Positions 54,286 to 62,783 of a stretch of 64,000 nucleotides of DNA are shown here, one piece after another. Under the pieces are notes generated by a model that saw nothing but the letters and a program-made list of their open reading frames with translations, was not told the DNA's origin and searched no databases. The position numbers were made by a program, and so were the translations under genes. Each line of letters starts with the position of its first letter. The first letter of the stretch is position 1. Source of the stretch: Leifsonia virtsii (GTDB taxonomy: Bacteria > Actinomycetota > Actinomycetes > Actinomycetales > Microbacteriaceae); the NCBI RefSeq assembly GCF_030433675.1, contig NZ_JAROCB010000001.1, positions 1,017,632 to 1,081,631 on the forward strand, read 5' to 3'.

Positions 54286-56400
54286 TCAGAGGCGCAGGCG
54301 GCGGAGCAGCTGGGCGTTGAGGGCGACGACGATCGTGGAGACCGACATCAGCACCGCCCCGAACGCCGGGGAGACCACGATGCCCAGGCCGATCGCGACG
54401 CCCGCCGCGAGGGGCAAGGCGATGACGTTGTAGCCGGTCGCCCAGCCGAGGTTCTGCAGCATCTTGCGGTAGGTCGCGCGCGAGAGGGTGATGACGGCCG
54501 CGACCCCGCGCGGATCGCTGGAGGCGAGCACGACGCCGGCCGACTCGATCGCCACGTCCGTTCCGGCGCCGATGGCGATGCCGACGTCCGCCTGCGCCAG
54601 GGCCGGGGCGTCGTTGACGCCGTCGCCCACCATGGCGACCCGGGAGCCGTCCGCCTGCAGGCCGGACACCGTGGCCGCCTTGTCGCCGGGCAGGACCTCG
54701 GCGAACACCTCGGTGATGCCCAGCTCCGCCGCGACGGCGTCGGCGACCGCGCGGGAGTCGCCTGTCAGCATGGCGACCCGGACGCCGCGATCGCGAAGCG
54801 ACCGGACGGCCTCCTTCGACTCCGGCCGGATGACGTCGGCGAGCGCGATCATCCCGGCGACGGCGTCGGCGCGGAGCACGTACACGACCGTCTGGCCGGC
54901 CGTGGCAGCACGATCGGCGGCGTCCTGGATGCTCGGCGGGGCGGTCAGGGACCGCTCGTCGAGGAGGCGCGGTGCGCCGACGACGACCGTCTCGCCTCCG
55001 ACCTCTGCGGACGCACCTCGACCGCCCAGCGCCTCGAAGCCGGAGACGGGCTGCAGCGCGAGTCCGCGCTCCCGGGCGGTGCGGACGATGGCCGCGCCGA
55101 TCGGGTGCTCGGCCGGGGCCTCCACAGCGGCGGCGAGCGCAAGCACGGCGTTCTCGTCGCCGTCGGCCGCGGCGACCGCGGCGACGCCCTGCCGCCCCTC
55201 GGTGAGCGTGCCGGTCTTGTCGAACAGGACCACGTCGACCCGGCGGGCGTCCTCCATCGCGTGCCGGTCGCGGATGAGGAGGCCGTGACGCGCCCCGAGG
55301 GCGGTCGAGATCTGCGCGACGAGCGGGATGGCCAGGCCCAGTGCGTGGGGGCAGGCGATGACCAGGACGGTGACCACGCGTTCGAGGACGAACCCGGGGT
55401 CGCCCGGGCGGAGGATCGCCCAGGTGATCAAGGTCAGGGTCGCGACGGCGAGCGCGACGTAGAAGAGCCAGGCCGCCGCGCGGTCGGCGAGCACCTGTGC
55501 GCCCGACTTGCTCGCCTGCGCGTCGGCGACCAGCTTCATGATCCCGGCGAGGGCGGTGTCCCCGCCCGTGCGGCCGACGCGGATCACGAGGGATCCGCTC
55601 CCGGAGATGCTGCCGGCGACGACCGGCTCCCCCGGCCCACGCGTCACGGGCTTCGATTCGCCGGTGAGGAGGGACTCGTCCAGCTCGCTCCGCCCGTCGA
55701 CGATCTCGCCGTCCGCGGGCACGGCGGAGCCGGGGCGCACCCGGACCAGGTCGCCGACGCGCAGATCGGACACCGCCACGGTCTCCGGCTCTCCGTGCAC
55801 GTCGGGCACCCGCTCCGCCGTGTCCGGCAGGAGCTTCGCCAGCTCCCCGAGCGCGTCCTGCGCACCCATGACCGCGGACATCTCGATCCAGTGCCCGAGG
55901 AGCATGATCAGGATGAGGGTCGCCAGCTCCCACCAGAAGTCCATTCCCGGCAGCCCGAGCGTCACGGCGAGGCTGTACCCGAAGGCGACGACGATCGCCA
56001 GCGAGATCAGCGTCATCATGCCGGGCTGCTTCGCGCGCAGCTCGTCGACCGCGCCGCGCAGGAACACGAGGCCGCCGTAGAAGAAGATCGCGATGCCGAA
56101 CGCTGCCGGAATGTACTGGCTGCCCGGGAACCGCGGTCCGGACAGCCCGAGGACCTCCTGCAGTCCCGGCGAGAAGACCAGTGTCGGGATCGTCAGGACC
56201 AGCGTCAGCCAGAACTTCCGTCGGAACACCGCCGGGTCGTGCCCGGCATGCCCCGAGTGGTCGCCGTGCCCTTCGTGCCCGGCATGCTGCGAATGGTCCA
56301 TGACCGCAGCCTGCTCCCCGTGGGCCGCGTGGTCGTGCGCCGTGTGGTCGTGCGCCGTGTGGCTCCCGGCGGTGGTCGTCCGCTCTTCGTTCTCGTCCAT
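54286..56400 (-). CDS. Copper-translocating P-type ATPase, CopB type
   Basis: The 704-residue P1B ATPase probably exports copper. The N-terminus (1-60) is histidine-rich (repeated HDH, HxxH) in place of CxxC metal-binding domains. The ion-site motif is CPH in VIACPHALGLAIPL, typical of CopB/P1B-3 rather than the CPC of CopA. TGES, phosphorylation motif DKTGTLT, and hinge GDGVNDAPAL are all present. ATG 56400 begins the His-rich tail. A CsoR-like palindrome lies directly upstream. Cu(I) versus Cu(II) preference is not determinable here. Confidence 0.94.
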   Translation of the reverse strand: MDENEERTTTAGSHTAHDHTAHDHAAHGEQAAVMDHSQHAGHEGHGDHSGHAGHDPAVFRRKFWLTLVLTIPTLVFSPGLQEVLGLSGPRFPGSQYIPAAFGIAIFFYGGLVFLRGAVDELRAKQPGMMTLISLAIVVAFGYSLAVTLGLPGMDFWWELATLILIMLLGHWIEMSAVMGAQDALGELAKLLPDTAERVPDVHGEPETVAVSDLRVGDLVRVRPGSAVPADGEIVDGRSELDESLLTGESKPVTRGPGEPVVAGSISGSGSLVIRVGRTGGDTALAGIMKLVADAQASKSGAQVLADRAAAWLFYVALAVATLTLITWAILRPGDPGFVLERVVTVLVIACPHALGLAIPLVAQISTALGARHGLLIRDRHAMEDARRVDVVLFDKTGTLTEGRQGVAAVAAADGDENAVLALAAAVEAPAEHPIGAAIVRTARERGLALQPVSGFEALGGRGASAEVGGETVVVGAPRLLDERSLTAPPSIQDAADRAATAGQTVVYVLRADAVAGMIALADVIRPESKEAVRSLRDRGVRVAMLTGDSRAVADAVAAELGITEVFAEVLPGDKAATVSGLQADGSRVAMVGDGVNDAPALAQADVGIAIGAGTDVAIESAGVVLASSDPRGVAAVITLSRATYRKMLQNLGWATGYNVIALPLAAGVAIGLGIVVSPAFGAVLMSVSTIVVALNAQLLRRLRL

Positions 56401-56414
56401 AACGGCTGCAACGG

Positions 56415-56429
56415 TACCCCTAGGGGGTA
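56415..56429 (-). promoter_or_regulatory. CsoR-like copper operator
   Basis: TACCCC (56415-56420) and GGGGTA (56424-56429) flank a 3-nt centre, 14 nt before the copper ATPase ATG. Such C/G-run palindromes are typical of CsoR operators in Actinobacteria. No csoR gene is in this window, so the regulator must be encoded elsewhere. Confidence 0.75.
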
Positions 56430-56486
56430 TATTCCGCAATGGGGCGCTGCTTGCATGTCCTTCCCTTCCGGTATTTCCTAAGAGCC

Positions 56487-57125
56487 ATGAGACTCACCAA
56501 GTTCGAGCACGCGGGACTTCAGCTGGAGCAGGACGGCCGGAAGCTGTTCATCGACCCGGGAAGCTTCACCTCCCCGCTCACCGACACCGCGAACACCGTC
56601 GCGGTCGTCATCACCCACGAGCACGCCGACCACTGGACTCCCGAACAGCTGACCCGGGTGCTCGACCTCTCCCCGGATGCCACGATCTACGGCCCGGAGG
56701 GCGTGGCCGCGGCAGCTGCGGACTTCGACATCCACGTCGTGCACCCCGGCGACAGCGTGGAGGCCGGCCCGTTCTCGCTGCGCTTCTTCGGCGGACGTCA
56801 CGCCGTCATCCACGAGAGCATCCCGGTTGTCGACAACGTGGGCGTCCTCGTGAACGACACCCTGTACTACGCGGGCGACTCCTTCTTCGTCCCGGAGGGC
56901 GTGGAGGTCGACGTGCTCGCCGCTCCGGCCGGAGCACCCTGGATGAAGGTCTCCGAGACCATGGACTACGTGCTCGCGGTGAAGCCGAAGCGAGCCTTCC
57001 CCATCCACGAGATGGTGCTCTCCCGCGCGGGCAAGGACATGTCCAACGGCCGCCTCCAGTGGTCGACGGAGCAGAACGGCGGAACCTTCTACCCGCTGGA
57101 GCCCGGCGACTCCCTCGATCTGTGA
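56487..57125 (+). CDS. Metallo-beta-lactamase-fold hydrolase (UlaG-like)
   Basis: The 212-residue protein of the MBL superfamily has the metal motif THEHADHW near residue 45. Further ligand candidates are His in GGRHAVIH, Asp in LYYAGDSFF, and His in FPIHEM. Short members of this type include UlaG-like and RomA-like metal-dependent hydrolases; the substrate is unknown. ATG 56487 begins right at the first beta strand. The stop overlaps the photolyase GTG by 4 nt (GTGA), so the two are translated together. Confidence 0.9.
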   Translation: MRLTKFEHAGLQLEQDGRKLFIDPGSFTSPLTDTANTVAVVITHEHADHWTPEQLTRVLDLSPDATIYGPEGVAAAAADFDIHVVHPGDSVEAGPFSLRFFGGRHAVIHESIPVVDNVGVLVNDTLYYAGDSFFVPEGVEVDVLAAPAGAPWMKVSETMDYVLAVKPKRAFPIHEMVLSRAGKDMSNGRLQWSTEQNGGTFYPLEPGDSLDL

Positions 57126-58540
57126 GCCCTCGATCCGCGAAGACCGAGAAAGGCCACTCCGGCCCTGCGGTGGTGTGGTTCCGCGACGATCTGAGGATCG
57201 CCGACAATCCGGCGCTGTACGCCGCCTCCCGATCGGGTGCGCCCGTGCTCTGCGTCTACGTCTGGGATGACGAGTCCCCCGGCTTGCGGCCTCCGGGCGG
57301 GGCGGGCCGGTGGTGGCTCCACCACAGCCTCGCCGACCTTGCGGCCTCCCTCGAGCGCCTCGGAGGTGCTTTGACCGTGCTGCGCGGCCCGAGCGAGAAG
57401 GTGATCGGCGACCTGCTGCGCGAGACGAACGCCTCCGCGATCTTCTGGAACCGCCGCTACGGCGGCGCGGAGCGGCGCATCGACGCGGGCGTCAAGACCA
57501 GTGCGCGCGAGGCCGGGGTCGAGGCGAGCAGTTTCGGCGCATCGCTGCTCTTCGAGCCGTGGACCATCCGCACCGGCCACGGCACCGCGTTCTCGGTTTA
57601 CACGCCGTTCTGGCGGGCCTGCCTCTCGGCCCCACCGCCGCGCAATCCCGGCCCCGCTCCGCGCTCTCTCGACGGGGCTCCGACTCCGCGTTCTGCGCGC
57701 GCCGTCAGCCTCGACGACCTCGGACTGCTTCCGACGCATCCCGACTGGGCCGGCGGCCTGCGCGAGACGTGGGCGCCCGGCGAGGCCGCAGCGCACAAGC
57801 AGCTCACCCGCTTCGTCGACGGCGACCTCGCGTCGTACACCGAGGACCGTGACGTCCCGGGCGTCGACGCGACCTCGCGCCTGTCTCCGCGACTGCGCTG
57901 GGGCGAGCTGAGCCCGCACCAGGTATGGCACGCCGCCCGGGAGAGGCGCGACCGCCACGCCGACCCGGCGACCGCCCGCAGCGCCACCACCTTCCTCGGC
58001 GAACTGGGCTGGCGGGAGTTCGCCTACCACACGCTCTTCGAGCACCCCGACATCGCGACCGTGAACATCCATCGTCAGTACGACTCCTTTCCGTGGGCCC
58101 GCCTGCACCCGAGCGTGCTGGAGGCCTGGCAACAGGGTCGCACCGGCATCCCGCTCGTGGACGCGGGAATGCGAGAACTGTGGACAACCGGGGTTATGCA
58201 CAACCGGGTGCGCATGGTCGCGGCGTCGTTCCTCATCAAGAACCTGCTCATCGACTGGCGCCGCGGAGAGCAGTGGTTCTGGGACACGCTGGTGGACGCG
58301 GACCCCGCGAACAACCCGTTCAACTGGCAGTGGGTCGCCGGGAGCGGCGCCGACGCGGCGCCCTACTTCCGCGTCTTCAATCCGGAGCTGCAGCGCGAGA
58401 AGTTCGACCCGCACGGCGACTACGTCCGCCGCTGGGTGCCGGAATGGGACACCGAGGAGTACCCGGAGCCGGTCGTCGACCTGAAGGAGTCCCGGCGGGC
58501 CGCGCTCGCGGCGTACGACGTCGTCAAGGCGTCACGCTAG
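57122..58540 (+). CDS. Cryptochrome/DNA photolyase, class I CPD type
   Basis: Blue-light repair enzyme for cyclobutane pyrimidine dimers. The 472-residue protein has the N-terminal antenna domain (VVWFRDDLRIADNPAL) and the C-terminal FAD domain with SRLSPRLRWGELSP and GWREFAYH. WTTGVMHNRVRMVAASFLIKNL carries the conserved NRxRM and the following electron-transfer Trp (DWRRGEQWF), then NPFNWQWVAGSG. GTG 57122 overlaps the upstream MBL gene. The antenna cofactor cannot be read from the sequence. Confidence 0.95.
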   Translation: MSPRSAKTEKGHSGPAVVWFRDDLRIADNPALYAASRSGAPVLCVYVWDDESPGLRPPGGAGRWWLHHSLADLAASLERLGGALTVLRGPSEKVIGDLLRETNASAIFWNRRYGGAERRIDAGVKTSAREAGVEASSFGASLLFEPWTIRTGHGTAFSVYTPFWRACLSAPPPRNPGPAPRSLDGAPTPRSARAVSLDDLGLLPTHPDWAGGLRETWAPGEAAAHKQLTRFVDGDLASYTEDRDVPGVDATSRLSPRLRWGELSPHQVWHAARERRDRHADPATARSATTFLGELGWREFAYHTLFEHPDIATVNIHRQYDSFPWARLHPSVLEAWQQGRTGIPLVDAGMRELWTTGVMHNRVRMVAASFLIKNLLIDWRRGEQWFWDTLVDADPANNPFNWQWVAGSGADAAPYFRVFNPELQREKFDPHGDYVRRWVPEWDTEEYPEPVVDLKESRRAALAAYDVVKASR

Positions 58541-58589
58541 CCGCCGGTGCCGGCGGCCGGCGCCGGCGTCCGGCCTCAGCGGCGAGCCG

Positions 58590-58853
58590 TCAGCGCCCGT
58601 GCTCCGCGAGGATCTGGTCCACGTCGATGCGGCGGAGCAGGGCCTCCCAGTCGAGATCCCTCGCCACGTCGGCCACCTCCTCCTCGGCGAACACGCGCCC
58701 GCTCCGCTCGACCACGACGCCGGCGGGCAGCATCCGGTTGAGCTCGGCGAGGATGGCGTCGTCGACGGCCTCGGTGTCGAAGTCGGCGCCGACGCGGGCG
58801 AGGTAGTCGCCGGAGAGGGTGTACGACACGATCCCGGTTTCGATACGGCTCAT
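58590..58853 (-). CDS. Small hypothetical protein
   Basis: An 87-residue acidic protein (MSRIETGIVSYTLSGDYLARV...) with no recognised domain, signal or membrane segment. ATG 58853 is preferred because TAGCAT ends exactly 7 nt before it, predicting a leaderless mRNA; an upstream ATG (58862) would overlap that box. Conserved-looking features are the VVVERSG strand and a C-terminal WEALLRRIDVDQIL helix. It is divergent from another leaderless small gene. Confidence 0.6.
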   Translation of the reverse strand: MSRIETGIVSYTLSGDYLARVGADFDTEAVDDAILAELNRMLPAGVVVERSGRVFAEEEVADVARDLDWEALLRRIDVDQILAEHGR

Positions 58854-58919
58854 GTGCCGCATGCTAGTCCGTCGGCCGTCGCCCTCGCACACCGGCGCCC
58901 GGCGCGTACAGTGCGCGGC

Positions 58920-59120
58920 ATGAGCGACCGACCGGATGACACCCAGTCCCCGCACGCAGAGCCCCGCGACGCCGACGAACTGACCGACGCCGTCAGCGAC
59001 CTCGGTGAGACAGACACCGATCGGCTGGAGGCCGTCCAGGAGCACAACGACTCCCTCGAGGAGCGCCTGCCCTCGCCGGACGACCTGCCGCGCACGCACG
59101 GCACCCCCGGCCAGGGGTAG
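58920..59120 (+). CDS. Small acidic hypothetical protein
   Basis: A 66-residue, strongly acidic, probably disordered protein (MSDRPDDTQSPHAEPRDADEL...). TACAGT at 58907-58912 lies 7 nt before the ATG, so the mRNA is likely leaderless. It resembles small uncharacterised Microbacteriaceae proteins but I cannot name a family. The helix-like ETDTDRLEAVQEHNDSLEERL segment may form a short coiled coil. Confidence 0.6.
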   Translation: MSDRPDDTQSPHAEPRDADELTDAVSDLGETDTDRLEAVQEHNDSLEERLPSPDDLPRTHGTPGQG

Positions 59121-59183
59121 TCGCCGCCGGCTGTCCCCGGCTGGGGACTGGGACCGACGACGCGCGCTCTGTACGTTTGCCGG

Positions 59184-59945
59184 GTGAGTGGACAGCGGAT
59201 GCGCGACCGGGCCCCCGGTGCGGCGGTGATGGAGCAGGTCGTGCGGCTGCAGGCGTCCTCTCCCCCGCGCTCTCCGCTGGCCCGGGCGTTCGGCGTCCGG
59301 CCGCTGGCGGACGAGGCCCAGTCGTGGTTCTCCGGTGCGCTCGGCGAGCGGGAGGTCGGAGCCGCCCTCTCCCGGCTGCCCGACGGCTGGAGCGTGTTCC
59401 ATGCGGTCCCGGTCGGTTCCGGCGAGGCCGATGTCGACCACCTGGTAGTGGGTCCGGGCGGTGTCTTCGTGATCAACACGAAGCGGCACCCCGGAGCCTC
59501 CCTGGCGATCTACGATCGTGCCGTACTCGTCAACGGCGTCAAGCAGCCCTACCTCCGCAACTCTGACCTGGAGGCGTCGCGGGTGCGCGGGCTGCTCGTG
59601 CGCGCAGGGCTCGACTCGCCCGTCCATCCCGTGATCGCGGTGGCCGGCGCGAAGGAGGTCCGCACCTACCACCAGCCTTTGCGGGCCGCGGTGCTCCGGG
59701 CAGAGACCCTGGTGCGCTGGTTGGCGCGCCGGCCCGCGGTGCTGGATGCGTACACCGTCGCGCAGGCCGCCCGCCTGTTCGACGACCCCGCGACCTGGCG
59801 CCCGCTTCCGGCCGAGTCCGACACCGCGGAGCGCTTCGTCGCGATCGAGCGCGAGGTGCGCAGTGCGCGACTGGTGCGCGCCGGCTGGGCGCTGGCGGGC
59901 GCCCTCGGGGCGGTGGCGGTGGCTCTGCCCTTCGTGACCCGCTGA
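59184..59945 (+). CDS. NERD-domain protein with C-terminal membrane anchor
   Basis: The 253-residue protein has a NERD (nuclease-related) domain at about 50-160: GEREVGAALSRL, then EADVDHLVVGPGGVFVINTKRH, which carries the conserved Asp and Lys of the nuclease-like fold. A basic helix and a terminal membrane segment (about 232-250) follow. GTG 59184 lies 6 nt after TACGTT and predicts a leaderless message. NERD proteins are thought to act on DNA or RNA, but activity is rarely shown. Confidence 0.85.
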   Translation: MSGQRMRDRAPGAAVMEQVVRLQASSPPRSPLARAFGVRPLADEAQSWFSGALGEREVGAALSRLPDGWSVFHAVPVGSGEADVDHLVVGPGGVFVINTKRHPGASLAIYDRAVLVNGVKQPYLRNSDLEASRVRGLLVRAGLDSPVHPVIAVAGAKEVRTYHQPLRAAVLRAETLVRWLARRPAVLDAYTVAQAARLFDDPATWRPLPAESDTAERFVAIEREVRSARLVRAGWALAGALGAVAVALPFVTR

Positions 59946-59971
59946 CCCGTCCCCTACCCTTCACGCTCCGC

Positions 59972-60844
59972 TCAGGCGGGTTCCGCCGTCGTGTGCATGG
60001 TGAGCCCGAGCGCACCCTCCGCCTCGGCGAGGTCAAGACGCACCGTCACGCGGGCGAGCTCGCCGAGGGAGTGCAGGTGCGTGCCGCCGCACGGGATCTC
60101 GACCGCCCCCTCGGGCAGCTCGGCCCGCCAGCGCCGGCGGTCGCCGAGACCCGACGCCTCGCGGACGATCGACACCGCGCCGCCGGTCGCGACCCACCCG
60201 GCCAGCAGCTCCGACGCCCGCGCCGTCACCTCGTCGAGCCGGGGAGCGAGCTCCGCTGCGGCGAAGCCCTTCTTGCGCAGGCTCTTGCCGATCCGGTACT
60301 CATCGACGGACCCGCCCTCCAGGATGCGCGAGCTGACGATCGCGAGCTGGTCGAAGTTCGGGTTGCCGCGGCCGTCGACCGAGATCTCCTTGGTCCACAG
60401 GTCCGCGAGCGCCTCGTTCAGCGCGAGCGATGCGAGGTGGCACGCCGTGTGGCCGGCCGACAGCGCCTCACGGCGTGCGGCGCCCACTCTGACCGCGACG
60501 GGCGTCCCCTCCGCGAGGCCGGTCGCGTCGTCGACCAGGTGGCAGACGACGAAGGCCCAGCCCTCGGTGCCGGTGCGGACCGGCGCGTCGCCCACGTGGA
60601 GGACCGAGCCGTCCGTCGCGCCGACCACGGCATCCACCACCGGGTAGGACCGGTCGCCCGAGACGAGCTCGCCGCCGTCCGCAGGCTGGTCGGGCCACAC
60701 CGGGTCGACGGGATGGAAGGCCGTTCGGTCGAGGAGGACGGCGGTGCGCCCGTCCGCCAACGGTTCCAGGTGCACGACGACGCCGGTCGAGGTGAGGTCG
60801 CCGTCCGGGTAGGTGACGGCGGTGTCGATGCTCGGGAGACTCAT
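59972..60844 (-). CDS. Alanyl-tRNA editing protein (AlaX type)
   Basis: Stand-alone editing domain that hydrolyses Ser- or Gly-mischarged tRNA-Ala. The 290-residue protein has an N-terminal OB-like part (DRTAFHPVDPVWPDQPADGG) and the two metal motifs GHTACHLASLALN (HxxxH) and PCGGTHLHSLGEL (CxxxH). It lacks the synthetase catalytic domain. It is divergent from the Dyp peroxidase gene. Substrate specificity (Ser or Gly) is not evident. Confidence 0.92.
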   Translation of the reverse strand: MSLPSIDTAVTYPDGDLTSTGVVVHLEPLADGRTAVLLDRTAFHPVDPVWPDQPADGGELVSGDRSYPVVDAVVGATDGSVLHVGDAPVRTGTEGWAFVVCHLVDDATGLAEGTPVAVRVGAARREALSAGHTACHLASLALNEALADLWTKEISVDGRGNPNFDQLAIVSSRILEGGSVDEYRIGKSLRKKGFAAAELAPRLDEVTARASELLAGWVATGGAVSIVREASGLGDRRRWRAELPEGAVEIPCGGTHLHSLGELARVTVRLDLAEAEGALGLTMHTTAEPA

Positions 60845-60917
60845 CCCTCCAGCCTAGGCGGAGGACTTGGGGGTTCCCGGGTGGCGACCGTGGCCGCCGG
60901 TACGGCACGATGGCGTC

Positions 60918-61883
60918 ATGGCGAACACCGGCGACCAGCCCTGGCAGCGCGTCCCCATCGATCCGCAGAGCGTCGACGCGCCGCTGTCGCGCGCCGCCGT
61001 GTTCCTCGTGGTGACCGTGAGCGATACCCCCGAGGCCCTCGCGACGGCGAAGGACGTGCTCAGCGGGATGACCGACCTGGTCAAGACCGTCGGCTTCCGC
61101 GACCTGGGCGCCCGGCTGTCGTGCAACGTCGGCATTGGCTTCGACCTGTGGCGTCGGCTCACGGACTCGCCGCCGCCGCGCGAGCTGCATCCCTTCCGGG
61201 AGATCGTCGGTCCCGTGCACACGGCGGTGTCGACCCCCGGCGATCTGCTGTTCCACATCCGGGCGGAACGCGGCGACTTCACGTTCGAGTTCGAGCGGCA
61301 GCTGCTGGACGGGCTCGGCGACGCCGTGCAGGTGGTCGACGAGGTGACCGGCTTCCGCTACTTCGACGCGCGCGACCTGCTCGGCTTCGTCGACGGCACC
61401 GCCAACCCGGCCGGCGGCGACATGGCGGGAGCCACCACGGTGGGCGACGAGGACCCGGAGCACGCGGGCGGCAGCTACGTCGTCGTGCAGAAGTACTTGC
61501 ATGACCTCTCGTCCTGGAACCGCCTCCCGGTCCCGTCGCAGGAGGGGGTGATCGGGCGCACGAAGGTGGAGAACATCGAGCTGCCCGACGCCGAGCACGG
61601 CCAGAAGTCGCACAAGACGCTGGCGACGATCGTGGACGAGACGGGCGTGGAGCACGAGATCCTGCGCGACAACATGCCGTTCGGGCGGCCGGGGCAGGCC
61701 GAGTTCGGGACGTACTTCATCGGCTACTCGCGAGCCCTCTGGGTGATCGAGCGGATGCTGGAGCGCATGTTCGTGGGCGATCCGGAGGGCAGCTACGACC
61801 GGATCCTGGACTTCTCCACCGCGGCGACCGGGTCGACCTTCTTCGCGCCGACGCGCAGCTTCCTGGAGTCCCTCGGCGACTGA
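60918..61883 (+). CDS. Dyp-type peroxidase
   Basis: Heme peroxidase of the DyP family, 321 residues. The GxxDG motif is GFVDGTANP (catalytic Asp). The likely proximal heme ligand His lies in ETGVEHEILRDN, and the distal Arg in IGYSRALWVIERML or nearby. It has no Tat signal, so it is cytoplasmic or encapsulated; no encapsulin gene is adjacent. ATG 60918 is chosen as the start of the family-like N-terminus. Its last 91 nt overlap the EamA gene on the opposite strand. Confidence 0.92.
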   Translation: MANTGDQPWQRVPIDPQSVDAPLSRAAVFLVVTVSDTPEALATAKDVLSGMTDLVKTVGFRDLGARLSCNVGIGFDLWRRLTDSPPPRELHPFREIVGPVHTAVSTPGDLLFHIRAERGDFTFEFERQLLDGLGDAVQVVDEVTGFRYFDARDLLGFVDGTANPAGGDMAGATTVGDEDPEHAGGSYVVVQKYLHDLSSWNRLPVPSQEGVIGRTKVENIELPDAEHGQKSHKTLATIVDETGVEHEILRDNMPFGRPGQAEFGTYFIGYSRALWVIERMLERMFVGDPEGSYDRILDFSTAATGSTFFAPTRSFLESLGD

Positions 61884-62743
61884 CCGGCCGGCGGGCGCAG
61901 GCGACCGGCGGCGATGCCCGCCAGCACGATCCCGAGCCCGAGGAGCTGGCGGAGGGTGAGCAGCTCGCCGGCGACGATGGCGCCGAGCACCACCCCGGTC
62001 ACGGGGTTGAGCAGGCCGACGAGCCCGACCGTCCCGGCCGGAAGATGCCGGAGTCCCGCGAACCAGACGACGAAGGCCAGCGCGGTCGCGACCACCGTGA
62101 CGTAGGCGAAGCCCAGCACGGCGGCGGCATCGAGGGCAGGAGGAGCGCCCTCGACGAGCAGGGCGAACGGCAGCATCAGCAGGCCTCCGGCGAGGAGCTG
62201 CCAGGACGTGGACGCCACCAGATCGACGCCGCCCCACCGCGTCGCGAGCGCGAAGCCGGTGGAGGAGGCGATCAGGGCGACCACCGCGAGGAGTACCCCG
62301 ATCGGATCGATCGGTCCGTCGCCCCCGAACAGCATGAGGGCGACCCCCGCGATGCCGGCGACTCCCCCGGCAAGGGCGACGGCCCGGGGCCGCTGGCCCA
62401 GCACGATGCGGGCGGCGGCCATCATCACGAGCGGCGAGGCCGCCATCACCGTCGCCGCGATGCCGGACGGCAGGCGCTGCGCCACCGCATAGACGAGAGC
62501 GAAGAAGCCGCCGGTGTTGAGGATGCCGAGGACCGCGGAGCGCCACCACCACCGTCCGCGCGGCAGCTTCCTGCTCAGCACCAGCAGCAGCACGCCTGCC
62601 GGCAGTGCCCGGATGACGGCGCCCCACAGCGGCTCAGCCGGCAGGACGGCGCGGGTCACGACGTAGGTCGAGCCCCAGGCGACGGGCGCGATCGCGGTGA
62701 CGAGCATCCATCGCCAGGCGCCTCGCGACGAATTATCTTCCAC
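61793..62743 (-). CDS. EamA/DMT-family transporter
   Basis: The 316-residue membrane protein has ten predicted segments in two EamA halves (for example SGIAATVMAASPLVMMAAARIVLG and AGTVGLVGLLNPVTGVVLGAIVAGE), the drug/metabolite transporter pattern. The last 30 residues are basic and lie in the antisense overlap with the peroxidase gene. GTG 62743 follows TAAAGT by 7 nt, so it is probably leaderless. It is divergent from a MarR regulator whose operator covers both promoters; the exported substrate is unknown. Confidence 0.9.
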   Translation of the reverse strand: MEDNSSRGAWRWMLVTAIAPVAWGSTYVVTRAVLPAEPLWGAVIRALPAGVLLLVLSRKLPRGRWWWRSAVLGILNTGGFFALVYAVAQRLPSGIAATVMAASPLVMMAAARIVLGQRPRAVALAGGVAGIAGVALMLFGGDGPIDPIGVLLAVVALIASSTGFALATRWGGVDLVASTSWQLLAGGLLMLPFALLVEGAPPALDAAAVLGFAYVTVVATALAFVVWFAGLRHLPAGTVGLVGLLNPVTGVVLGAIVAGELLTLRQLLGLGIVLAGIAAGRLRPPAGQSPRDSRKLRVGAKKVDPVAAVEKSRIRS

Positions 62744-62776
62744 GGAAACTACTTTAGCTTCCCTGGAAGGTAAAGT
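62738..62776. promoter_or_regulatory. Shared MarR operator/promoters of the EamA and MarR genes
   Basis: A 26-bp palindrome (62751-62776; outer arms ACTTTA and TAAAGT, 11 of 12 pairs, core TTCCCTGGAA) carries a TAAAGT -10 box at each end. Each box lies 7 nt from a start codon. A second core TTCCACGGAA at 62738-62747 is 21 bp from the first, two helical turns, centre to centre. Confidence 0.75.
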
Positions 62777-62783
62777 GAAGGGC

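Noticed and set aside
60918-61883. Encapsulated Dyp peroxidase with encapsulin
   Set aside because: No encapsulin gene lies nearby and the C-terminus lacks a clear targeting extension.
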